Shown: in pieces, positions 12,052 to 23,400 of the stretch
Layout: each line of letters opens with the position of its first letter
How positions within the stretch are numbered: position 1 is the first letter of the stretch
NCBI GenBank assembly: GCA_963669155.1
Contig: OZ022587.1
Coordinates: forward strand, 1,106,808-1,170,807
DNA length: 64,000 nt
Source: Arbacia lixula
Taxonomy: Eukaryota; Echinodermata; Echinoidea; Arbacioida; Arbaciidae
Direction of reading: 5' to 3'
Position numbers and translations under genes: made by a program
Notes under the pieces: model-generated
What the model was told of the DNA's origin: nothing
Database searches by the model: none
Seen by the model: the letters and a program-made list of their open reading frames with translations, nothing else

Positions 12052-12412
12052 GTAAGTTGACACTCTTCTTCGTTATGTGTGTTCTAAAGAAATATCTTAT
12101 TAGTTTGTGTTAGCCTATTGTGTTGATATGTAAATAGCACATTAAAGACGGAAAATTTGAAATCCAAAGGAATATTGATTAAAAACATTTCTCGCTGGTT
12201 ATGCCATGAATGCCGCTTGTTCTAGTCAGTTGACACGATCCAGCCAATGCAGCTTGAATGTAATGTAAACTTAAGGTCTTTGTTCATATTAGTTGTCAAT
12301 ATAGATATTACACTAAAAATGAACTCATGATTTTGATGAAATTTATTGTGACATTTAGATTAAAAATGAGTATGAGGGTTTCTGCTGTATATTTCACTTG
12401 ATCAGCATGCAG

Positions 12413-12576
12413 GCTTCAAGTTGAACGGGACAACTATTTCATCACCCTCAGCCTGCAGAGATCTGGCAAGATTCATAGGTCATTACTCATGTCTTTACAA
12501 CCTGGCAATGGAGGGCGAACTACATCTGAATGACGAGTTCTACACAGGACTGGCAAAAATGGCTCCTTCTTTGAAA
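12413..12576 (+). CDS. LRR exon L4 (intact)
   Basis: 164 nt, phases 1 to 0, CAG acceptor, GTATGT donor. Variants include CLYNLAMEG in the centre, FYTGLAKMA, and a PSLK end. It has an open mini-exon 361 nt upstream. Unlike L1, L2, L3 and L5 it is followed directly by a mini-exon relic (M9) rather than by a truncated copy. Confidence 0.68.
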
Positions 12577-12764
12577 GTATGTTGATCTTCTGTTTTGCAA
12601 TGTGTAAATCTTAGCGACATCCCTGCGCAGATCCATCTTTATTTTGCATTCAAACGTTGTTTTGGGTCTCATCACCAACCAAACCTGAAATACATCTAAT
12701 GAAAATATATTATTTACAAAGATGTCTCTAACATAAGACGGTAATGTAGTGTTTTTTAAAACAA

Positions 12765-12788
12765 TAGATGAGGGGTTCCTCTTGGAAT
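12765..12788 (+). pseudogene. Mini-exon relic M9
   Basis: The homologous reading is DEGFLLE, but the acceptor is aaaacaa and the donor GT is lost (atacgctg). Confidence 0.5.
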
Positions 12789-13548
12789 ATACGCTGACTC
12801 TCTGCTTTGCAATGTGTGTGTCAAAGATTTTTTATTGTAAGTGTATTATATCGAAATGTCCAGAGCTAAGATTAAAGACCGGACAGTCGAACTATTTCTT
12901 GCAGGTGATGCTTATTCTAGGCATTTCACACTGTCCAGCTAATGCAGTTTAAATGTATTATACACGTAATGATTATTGAGTAAATGGCAATACAGATTCA
13001 AATATAATTGTCAAGAAAGATTTAGAAATGAACTCCTTATTTCGATGAAATCTAATGTAATATTCATGATAAACTAAGTGTTAGGGTTGCTGCTGTTTAT
13101 TTCACCTGATCAGATTGTAAGCCTCAAGCTAAACAGGACAACTATCTCATAACCAAAGGCCTGCCATGACCTAGCAAAATTCATTCGTCATTTCTTACGT
13201 CACAACAGCCTGGAAATAGCGGCAACCTACGCCTTTGCGACAAATTCTACGCACACTTTTTGCATATCAATAGTCTCATCGCGCTTAGGATTAATATGTG
13301 AAGTAAAATTCTGTTACGTATAAGTTAACATCGAATATAAATATCTTTTTACAAAGTTGCGACTAAACTAGTGGAAAAGAATATTAGTGAAAGTGTTAGC
13401 AGAATCAAGTAATTGATATAAGAATGGTGGTTATTTAAAGATTGAGCGCTATTTATATCATCAACCCAAAATAAAATATTTGTAATAATATCATCATTCA
13501 CAAAGAGTTTTTTAACATAAAACGTTACTGTCGTATTTTCCAAAACAG

Positions 13549-13572
13549 ATTATGAGGGCTTCAATCGCTAGG
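13549..13572 (+). pseudogene. Mini-exon M10, stop in phase 1
   Basis: Near-identical to M2, but the glutamine codon is TAG. Splice sites are intact. Confidence 0.5.
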
Positions 13573-14101
13573 GTAAGTTGACATTCTTTCTTGTTATAAG
13601 TGTTTTATAGAAATATCTTATTAGCTTGTGTTAGCCTATTGTATCGATATGTAAAGAGCACATTAAAGACGGAAAATTTTAAATTCAAAGGAATATTGAT
13701 AACAAATATTTCTCGCTGGTTATGCTTTGAAATCTGCTTATCCTAGTCAGTTGACACGGTTTAGCCAATGCAGTTTGAATGTAATATAAACTTAAGCTCG
13801 TTGTTCATATTAGTTGTCAATATAGATATTACACTAAAAATGAAATAAACTGAAGTAAAATTCTGTTACATATAAGATAACATCGAATATCAATATCTTT
13901 TTACAAAAGTGCGACCAAAATAGTGGAAAAGAATATTAGTGAGTGTGTTAGCAGAATCAAGCAATTCATGTAAGAATGGTGGTTATTTAAAAAATGAGCA
14001 CTTTTTATGACATCAACCTAAAATTTAATACGTCTACAAAATATCATCATTAACAAAGATGTTTTTAACATAGAAGGGTAATATTGTATTTTCCAAAACA
14101 G

Positions 14102-14125
14102 GATATCAGGGATTACCATTTCTAT
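14102..14125 (+). CDS. Mini-exon M11 (open)
   Basis: AG/GTAAGT intact. Phase 1 reads YQGLPFL, one residue from M3. Confidence 0.4.
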
Positions 14126-14909
14126 GTAAGTTGACACTCTTCTCTGTAATGTGTGTTTTAAAATTATATAGTGCTAGTTTGTGTGAGTCTTCTGTATTGA
14201 TGTATCAAGATCACATTAAAGACTGAAAAATTCAAATCCAAAGGAATGTTCATTAAAAATAATTCTCGTTGGATATGCCATGAATGCCGCTAATTCTACT
14301 GAATTAACACGGTCCGGCAAATGCATTTTTTATGTAATAAAACACAGTGTCTTTGTTGATATAAGTTGTCAATATAGATATTATATTAAAAATGAACTCA
14401 TGATTTATCTCAAATGTAATGTATGAATTAGAATAAAAATGACTATAAGGGTTTCTGCTGTTTATTTAACCTGATGAGATTGTATCCCTCAAGTTGACCA
14501 GGACAACTATCTCAACAGCTTGCCATGACCTAGCAAGATTCATTCGTCATTACTTACGTCACAACCCCCTGGAAATAGCGGGCAAACCTACGTTTGTATG
14601 ACGAGTTCTACGCATACGTTTTACATATCAATAGTCTCATCGCGCTTAGCATCAATACGTGAAGTAATATACTGTTACATATAAGTTAACGTCGAATATC
14701 AATATCTTTCAACAAAGGTGCCACCCAACTAGTGGACAAGAATATTAGTGAAAATGCTAGCAAAATCAAGTAATTGATATAAGAATGGTGTTTTTTTTTA
14801 AATTAAGCACTATTTTTATCATCAACCCAAAATGAAATACGTGTAAAAATATCATCATTCACAAAGATGTTTTTAACATAAAAGGGTACTGTTGGATTTT
14901 CCAAAACAG

Positions 14910-14933
14910 GAGATCAGTGATGAACCTTTGAAG
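14910..14933 (+). pseudogene. Mini-exon M12 (stop-bearing type)
   Basis: Identical to M1, with TGA in phase 1. The next LRR position (D10) is decayed. Confidence 0.5.
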
Positions 14934-15721
14934 GTAAGGTGACACTGTTCTTTGTAATATTTTTTTAAGCAATATCTTGTTAGTTTGTGTGAGTTTTTTA
15001 TATCGATATATAAAGAGCACATTAAAGAAGGCATATTTGAAATCCAAAGGAATATTGATTAAAAACATTTCTCGCTGGATATGCCATTAATGCCGCTAAT
15101 TGAACTGAATTGACACGGTCCGGCGAGTGCAGTTCTAATGTAATATAAACACAGTGTCTTTGTTGACATCAGTTGTCAATATAGATATTGCATTAAAAAT
15201 GAACTCATGATTTAGATGAAATCTAATGTATAAATTAGAATAAAAATGACTATTAGGGTATCTGCTGTTTATTTAACCTGATCAGATTGTAGGCCTCAAG
15301 TTGACCAGGACAACTATCCCATAACCACAGCCTGCCATGACCTAGCAAGATTCATTCGTCATTACTTACGTCACAACCCCCTGGAAATTGCGGGCAACCT
15401 ACGACTTTATGATGAGTTCTACGCGTACGTTTTGCATATCAATAGTTAATCGCGCTTAGGATTGACATATGAAGTAAAATCCTGTTACATATAAATTTAC
15501 GTCAAAACTCAGTGTCTCTTTAAAAAGCTGCGACAAAACTAGTGGAAAAGAATATTAGTGAAAGTGTTAGCATAATCAAGCCATTGATATAAGAATGGTG
15601 GTTATTCAAAAAATTTGCACTATTTATATAATCGACCCAGAATGAAATACATATGAAAAAATATCATTAGTCTCAAAGATGTTTTAAACATAAAAGGATA
15701 CTGTTGTATTTTCCAAAACAG

Positions 15722-15745
15722 GAGATCAGTGATGAACCTTTGAAG
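15722..15745 (+). pseudogene. Mini-exon M13 (stop-bearing type), upstream of L5
   Basis: Identical to M1. AG/GTAAGG sites are intact. Confidence 0.5.
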
Positions 15746-16106
15746 GTAAGGTGACACTCTTCTTTGTAATGTGTGTTTTAAAGCAATATTTTGTTAGTTT
15801 GTCTAAGTCTATTATATCGATATGTAAACAGCCTATTAAAGACGGAAAATTTGAAATCCAAAGGAATATTGATTGCAAATGTATCTCGCTGGTTGTTCCA
15901 TGAATTCTGCTTATTTAAGTCAGTTGACAAGATCCAGCCAATGCGGTTTTAATGTAATTTAAACTTAAGCTCGTTGTTCATATTAGTTGTGAATATAGAC
16001 ATTACACTAAAAATGAACTCATAATTTTGATGAAGTGTAATGTTACATTTAGACAAAAAATGAGTATGAGGGTTTCTGCTGTATATTTCACTTGATCAGC
16101 ATGCAG

Positions 16107-16270
16107 GCCTTAAGTTGAACGGGACAACTATTTCTTCACCATCAGCCTGCCGAGATCTGGCAAGATTCATAGGTCATTACTCACGTCACATCAACCTGGA
16201 GATGGAGGGCGAATTACATCTAAATGACAAATTCTACGCAGAACTGGCAGACATGGCTCCTTTTTTGAAA
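16107..16270 (+). CDS. LRR exon L5 (intact, most divergent)
   Basis: 164 nt, phases 1 to 0. Differences include an initial Leu, SRHIN in the centre, LNDKFYAELADMA, and a PFLK end. The frame is open and both sites are intact. It carries more amino-acid differences than the other L exons while keeping the LRR hydrophobic positions. Confidence 0.62.
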
Positions 16271-16526
16271 GTATGTTGATCTTCTGTTTTGTAATGTGTA
16301 AATCTTAGCGATATTCCTGCGCAGATCCATCTTTATTTTGCATTCAAACGTTGATTTGGGTCTCATCACCAACCAAACCTGAAATACCTTTAAAGCAAAT
16401 AAATTATTTACAAAGATGTCTCTAACATAAAAGGGTACTGATTATTTTGATGAAATTCATTATCACATTTACTCTAAAAATGACTATGAGGGTTTCTGCT
16501 GTATATTTCACTTGATCAGCATGCAA

Positions 16527-16626
16527 GCTTCAAGTTGAACGGGACAACTATTTAATCACCATCAGCCTGTCAAGATCTGGCAAGATTCATAGGTCATTTC
16601 TCGTGTCACAACAGCCTGGAAATGGA
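16527..16626 (+). pseudogene. Truncated LRR exon T4
   Basis: Same break as T1-T3. An in-frame TAA (TTT AAT CAC becomes out of pattern) and an altered acceptor (atgcaag) show further decay. Confidence 0.6.
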
Positions 16627-17183
16627 GATTCAAATATAGTTGTCAAGAAAGATAAAAAAAAAATTAACTATTTATTTAGAGGAAATTCAATATAATATTC
16701 ATAATACTACTAACTGTTAGGGTTTCTGCTGTTTATTTCACCTGATCAGATTGTAGGCCTCAAGATTAAAAGGACAACTATCTCATAACCAACAGCCTTC
16801 CATGGCCTAGCAAAATTCATTCGTCATCACTTACGTCACAACACCCTGGAAATAGCGGCAACCTACGCCTTTGTGACAAATTCTACGCATACTTTTTGCA
16901 TATCAATACTCTCATCGCGCTTAGGATTAATATGTGAAGTAAAATTCTGTTACATATAGTTAACATCGAACATCGATATCTTTTTACAAAGGTGCGACCA
17001 AACTAGTGGAAAAGAATATTAGTGAATGTGTTAGCAGAATCAAGTAATTGATATAAGAATGGTGGTTATTTAAGAATTAAGCACTATTTATATCATCAAC
17101 CTAAAATGAAATACATCTAAAAAATATCATCACTTACAAAAATGTTTTAACATAAAAGGGTACTGTTGGATTTTCCAAAACAG

Positions 17184-17207
17184 GAGATCAGAGATTACTG
17201 TTTGGAT
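17184..17207 (+). CDS. Mini-exon M14 (open)
   Basis: AG acceptor, GTAACT donor. Phase 1 reads DQRLLFG. Confidence 0.4.
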
Positions 17208-17992
17208 GTAACTTGACACTCTTCTCTGTAATGTGTGTTTTAAAGTAATATCTTGTTAGTTTGTGTGAGTCTTCTGTATTAATATATTAAGGTCACATTA
17301 AAGACTGAAAAATTCAAATCCAAAGTAATATTGATTACAAATATTTCTCGCTGGTTATGCCGCTAATTCTACTGAATTGACACGGTCCGGCAAATGCAGT
17401 TTTAATGTAATGAAACACAGTGTCTTTGTTGATATACGTTGTCAATATTTATATTATATCAAAAATGATCTCATGATTTATATCAAATGTAATGTATGAA
17501 TTAGAATAAAAATGACTATTAGGGTTTCTGCTGTTTATTTCACCTGATGAGATTGTATCCCTCAAGTTGACCAGGACAACTATTTCATAACCAACAGCGT
17601 GCCATGACCTAGCAAGATTCATTCGTCATTACTTACGTCACAACCCCCCGGAAATAGCGGGCAAACCTACGTCTGTATGACGAGATCTACGCATACAGTT
17701 TGCATATCAATAGTCTCATCGCGCTTAGGATCAATATGTGAAGTAATATTCTGTTACATATAAGTTAACGTCGAATATCAATATCTTTCAACTAAGGTGC
17801 CACCAAACTAGTGGACAAGAATTCTAGTGAACGTGCTAGCAAAATCAAGTAATTGATATAAGAATGATGTTTTTTTTTTTAATTGAGCACTATTTATATC
17901 ATTTATAACCCAAAATGAAATACTTTTAAAAATATCATCATTCACAAAGATGTTTTTAACATGAAAGGGCACTGTTGTATTTTCCAAAACAG

Positions 17993-18016
17993 AACATGAT
18001 GGCCCCCAGCTTCAAG
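17993..18016 (+). CDS. Mini-exon M15 (open)
   Basis: AG/GTAAGT intact. Phase 1 reads HDGPQLQ, identical to M17. Confidence 0.4.
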
Positions 18017-18820
18017 GTAAGTTGACACTCTTCTTCGTAATGTGTGTTTTAAAGAAATGTCTTATTAGTTTGTGTTAGCCTATTGTATCGATATGTAAAT
18101 AGCACATTAAAGACGGAAAATTTGAAATCCAAAGGAATATTGATTAAAAACATTTCTCGCTGGTTATGCCATGAACGCCGCTAATTCAACTGAATTGACA
18201 CGGTCCGGCGAGTGCAGTTTTAATGTAATATAAACACAGTGTCTTTGTTGACATCAGTTGTCAATATAGATATTACATTAAAAATGAACTCATGATTTAG
18301 ATGAAATCTAATGTATAAATTAGAATAAAAATGACTATTAGGGTATCTGCTGTTTATTTCACCTGATGAGATTGTATCCCTCAAGTTGACCAGGACAACT
18401 ATCTCATAGCCAACAGCCTGCCATGACCTAGCAAGATTCATTCGTCATTACTTACGTCACAACCCCCTGAAAATAGCGGGCAAACCTACGTCTGTATGAC
18501 AAAATCTACGCATACGTTTTGCATATCAAAAGTCTCATCGCGCTTAGGATCAATATGTGAAGTAATGTGAAGTAATATTCTGTTACATACAAGTTAACGT
18601 CGAATATCAATATCTTTCAACAAAGGTGCCACCAAACTAGTAGACAAGAATATTAGTGAAAGTGCTAGCAAAATCAAGTAATTGATATAAGAATGTTTTT
18701 TTTTTTTTTTTAATTAAGCACTATTTGTATCATTAACCCAAAATGAAATACATGTACAAATATCATCATTCACAAAGATGTTTTTAACATAAAAGGATAC
18801 TGTTATATTTTCCAAAACAG

Positions 18821-18844
18821 ATGATGAGGGCCCCCAGCTTCGAG
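18821..18844 (+). CDS. Mini-exon M16 (open)
   Basis: AG/GTAAGT intact. Phase 1 reads DEGPQLR, the same peptide as M8. Confidence 0.4.
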
Positions 18845-19644
18845 GTAAGTTGACACTCTTCTTCGTAATGTGTTTTTAAAGAAATATCTTATTAGTTTGT
18901 GTTAGCCTATTGTGTTGATATGTAAATAGCACATTAAAGACGGAAAATTTGAAATCCAAAGGAATATTGATTAAAAACATTTCTCGCTGGTTATGCCATG
19001 AACGCCGCTAATTCAACTGAATTGACACGGTCCGGCGAGTGCAGTTTTAATGTAATATAAACACAGTGTCTTTGTTGACATCAGTTGTCAATATAGATAT
19101 TACATTAAAAATGAACTGATGATTTAGATGAAATCTAATGTATAAATTAGAATAGAAATGACTATTAGGGTATCTGCTGTTTATTTCACCTGATGAGATT
19201 GTAGCTCTCAAGTTGACCAGGACAACTATCTCATAACCAACAGCCTGCCATGACCTAGCAAGATTCATTCGTCATTACTTACGTCACAACCCCCTGAAAA
19301 TAGCGGGCAAACCTACGTCTGTATGACGAGATCTACGCATACGTTTTGCATATCAATAGTCTCATCGCGCTTAGGATCAATATGTGAAGTAATGTGAAGT
19401 AATATTCTGTTACATATAAGTTAACGTCGAATATCAATATCTTTCAACTAAGGTGCCACCAAACTAGTGGACAAGAATATTAGTGAACGTGCTAGCAAAA
19501 TGAAGTAATTGATATAAGAATGGTGTTTTATTTTTAATTGAGCACTATTTATATCATTAACCCAAATTGAAATACTTTTAAAAATATCATCATTCACAAA
19601 GATGTTTTTAACATAAAAGGGCACTGTTGTATTTTCCAAAACAG

Positions 19645-19668
19645 AACATGATGGCCCCCAGCTTCAAG
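19645..19668 (+). CDS. Mini-exon M17 (open)
   Basis: Same 24 nt as M15; AG/GTAAGT intact. Confidence 0.4.
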
Positions 19669-20471
19669 GTAAGTTGACACTCTTCTTCGTAATGTGTGTT
19701 TTAAAGAAATGTCTTATTAGTTTGTGTTAGCCTATTTTATCGATATGTAAATAGCGCATTAAAGACGGAAAATTTGAAATCCAAAGGAATATTGATTAAA
19801 AACATTTCTCGCTGGATATGCCATGAACGCCGCTAATTCAACTGAATTGACACGGTCCAGCGAGTGCAGTTTTTATATTATAATATAATATAATATAAAC
19901 ACAGTGTCTTTGTTGATATAAGTTGTCAATATAGATATTACATTAAAAATGAACTCATGATTTAGATGAAATCTAATGTATAAATTAGAATAAAAATGAC
20001 TATTAGGGTATCTGCTGTTTATTTAACCTGATCAGATTGTAGGCCTCAAGTTGACCAGGACGACTATCTCATAACTAACAGCCTGCCATGTCCTAACAAG
20101 ATTCAGTCATCATTACTTACGTCACAACCCCCTGGAAATGGCGGACAACCTACGTCTTTATGACGAGTTCTTCGCATACGTTTTGCATATCATTATTTTC
20201 ATCGCGCTTAGGATTAATATGTGAAGTAAAATTCTGTTACATATAAGTTTACGTCAAAACTCAATTTCTCTTTAAAAAGGTGCGACAAAACTAGTGGACA
20301 AGAATATTAGTGAAAGTGTTAGCATAATCAAGCCATTGATATAAGAATGGTGGGTATTCAAAAATTGAGCACTATTCATATCATCGACCCAAAATTAAAT
20401 ACATGGGAAGAAATATCATTATTCTCCAAGATGTTTTTAACAAAAGGGTGCTGTTGTATTTTCAAAAACAG

Positions 20472-20495
20472 TTGAAGAGGGCTTCTCGTTCGGAT
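20472..20495 (+). CDS. Mini-exon M18 (open), upstream of L6
   Basis: AG acceptor and GTAAGT donor are intact. Phase 1 reads EEGFSFG; its last T plus GC from L6 makes Cys, giving FGCFKLNG, which fits the LRR pattern. This is the mini-exon nearest the ZU5 part of the gene that still has both splice sites. Confidence 0.55.
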
Positions 20496-23400
20496 GTAAG
20501 TAGACACTCTTCTTTGTAATGTGTGTTTCAAAGCAATATCTTGTTAGTTTGTCTAAGTCCATTGTATCGATATGTAAGAGCACATTAGAGACGGAAAATT
20601 TGATATTTGCAAATTTGCAAATATACCTCGCTGGTTATGCCATGAATTCTGCTTGTTTTAGTCAGTTGACACGATCCAGCCATTGCAGCTTGAATGTAAT
20701 ATAAACTTAAGGTCTTTGTTCATATTAGTTGTCAATATAGATATTACACTAAAAATGAACTCATGATTTTGATGACATTTATTGTGACATTTAGATTAAA
20801 AATGAGTATGAGGGTTTCTGCCATATATTTCACTTGATCAGCATGCAGGCTTCAAGTTGAACGGGACAACTATTTCATCACCATCAGCCTGCCGAGATCT
20901 GGCAAGATTCATAGGTCATTACTCATGTCTTAACAACCTGGAAATGGAGGGCGAACTACATCTGAATGACGAGTTCTACGCAGGACTGGCAGAAATGGCT
21001 CCTTCTTTAAAAGTATGTTGGTCTTCTGTTTTGTAATGACATCCCTGCGCAGATACATCTTTATTTTGCTTTCAAACGTTGTTTTGGGTCTCATCATCAA
21101 CCAAACCTGAAATACATCTAATGAAAATATATTATTTACAAAGATGTCTCTAACATAAATGGGTAATGTAGTGTTTTTTCAAACAATAGATGAGGGCTTC
21201 CTCGTGGAATATACGCTGACACTTTGCTTTGTAATGTGTGTGTCAAAGATATTGATTGCTAGTGTATTTTATCGAAATGTACAGAGCTTGTTAAAGACCG
21301 GAAATTCGAACTATTTCTTGCAGGTGATGCTTATTTTAGGCATTTCACACTGTCCGGCCAATGCAGTTTGAATGTATTATACATGTAAAGATTATGTAGA
21401 AGATAGCAATACAGATTCAAATACAGTTGTCAAGAAAGATATAAAAATGAACTCCTGATTTCTATGAAATCTATTGTAATATTCATAATAAAGCTGACTG
21501 TTAGGGTTGCTGGTGTTTTTTTTTATTCACCTGATCAGATTTCTTGCAGGTGATGCATATTCTAGGCATTTCACACTGTCCGGCCAATGCAGTTTGAATG
21601 TATTATACATGTAAAGATTATGTAGAAGATAGCAATACAGATTCAAATACAGTTGTCAAGAAAGATATAAAAATGAACTCCTGATTTCGATGAAATCTAT
21701 TGTAATATTCATAATAAAGCTGACTGTTAGGGTTGCTGGTGTTTTTTTTATTCACCTGATCAGATTTCTTGCAGGTGATGCTTATTTTAGGCATTTCACA
21801 CTGTCCGGCCAATGCAGTTTGAATGTATTATAAATGTAATGATTATGTGGAAGATAGCAATACAGATTCAAATATAGTTGTCTAGAAAGATATAAAAATT
21901 AACTCCGGATTTCGATGAAATCTAATGTAATATTCATAATGAAACTGACAGTTAGGGTTGCTGCTGTTTATTTCACCTGATCAGATTGTAGGCCTCAAGT
22001 TGAACAGGACAACTATCTCATAACCATCGGCCTGCCATGACCTAGCAAGATTCATTCGTCATTATTTACGTCACAAGAAATTTGAAATGGTGGGCAACCT
22101 ACGTCTGTTTGACTAATTCTACGCATATCGTTTGCATATTAATAGTCCCATCTTTCAAAATATGTTACAAATAATGGACAAGAATAATAGTAAAAGTGTC
22201 AGCAAATGATATAGGAATGATCGTTATTTAAAGTTTGAAGACCATTTAGATCATCAACCCAAACTGAAATACATGTGAAGAAAAATTATTATTTACAAAA
22301 ATGTTTTTAAAATGAAAGGGCTCCTGTTGTATTGAAAAAAAAAACACTTTGCATAATGTTGGCTTTCAACAAATCACGCAGAGAGAGAAAAAAAGAACGT
22401 CAACGTCAATCTTAACATCACAGCTTGATACCCGGTTTGCCCAATTTTGCAAATGACGACAATTTATAACTCCCAAGAATTTAGAACTTTTGTTGCTTTT
22501 TCCTGATGTCCCTTGTCTCATTCTGTTTATCGAAAAAAATAGTGAAATAAAAACACGGAAAATGGAAGGAAATACTGCATATTAACTTACTGAGCAATAA
22601 TGAAACTGGAAATCAACCATACCGATCGTTAGATCCCAAGTAGGTTGAAGACGAGTCCAAATCATATAGCCTCCATACCACATGCCGCAGTTGTACGCAA
22701 AAGCGCACATCACGGCATTTCTCACCGCGTGTATCTATACACTCAGTGTCACAATACGGTACATGAATTGTGGTGCTGTTTCAAACGCAAACAAGAAAAA
22801 ATTTCACTTTCCTTGGAAAGGTTTACTTAGTAGGCCTACTTCTATAAATATGCGATTTCATACACATTATCGTTACGGTGTACACTGCTTATTCCTGCCG
22901 AATTTCATGGATTTTGCAAATTGGCCACCCTGTTTTTTTAATTAGCAGTATGATATTACTGAGGTGAACTGCCTCTTTACACTTAGAAGAAAAGTTTATG
23001 TTTGCTTCAATCAGATTCAGGTCCTCACGTTTGGCATTGTATCTATCTAATCATCCGTAGCCTATTGCGACTTGGCATGATCTCTGTGTGATCTATTTTA
23101 TTTTATCTAATACTGTAAGTACACATGAGTATTGAGTTTTATATTGTATGTAACAGGCATTCTATGTTTACAAGGCCAAACGTTTTTCGTAAATCTCCAG
23201 CTGGACTGAGGTGACAGTTGCTCTTTGTCATAATGCATGCCATATTGGATCGTCCACACGGCGTGTCTACTATAGTGACTTATAGGAATGCCTAATCATA
23301 GATGAGTCTCTTCAAATAAGTACATCGCATTACGGCAGCATGACACCACTCGTGACGAACAGCCCTGTACGCCGTTTCCATTTAAATGTTCGTCTCCTAA

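Larger units (their letters stand above)
2766..22330 (+). repeat. Tandem exon array: mini-exon plus LRR-exon units
   Basis: Units of roughly 0.8 kb repeat through this region. Each has a 24-nt mini-exon (M) and, about 370-385 nt later, an LRR-exon position. That position is intact (L, 6 copies) or decayed (D, 16 copies, starting near 2766, 4195, 5545, 7005, 7830, 9295, 10090, 13115, 14480, 15285, 16748, 17550, 18370, 19195, 20035 and 21980). L1, L2, L3 and L5 are followed about 420 nt later by an extra truncated copy (T). Most D copies share a TAA (TCA TAA CCA) in the frame homologous to L and have lost the acceptor context, so they are pseudoexons. Copies are highly alike even in introns, which points to recent amplification. 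The array continues upstream, since D1 is split by the gypsy insertion. Confidence 0.85.

Noticed and set aside
9941..19268. Repeated minus-strand frames of about 73 codons (10162-9941, 18441-18220, 19268-19047) starting MNLARSWQAVG
   Set aside because: They are antisense to decayed LRR exons and repeat only because the array repeats. There is no family likeness.
2766..22330. CRISPR-like reading of the repeat array
   Set aside because: Units are about 0.8 kb with intron-exon structure; there is no short repeat-spacer pattern, and the window is eukaryotic.
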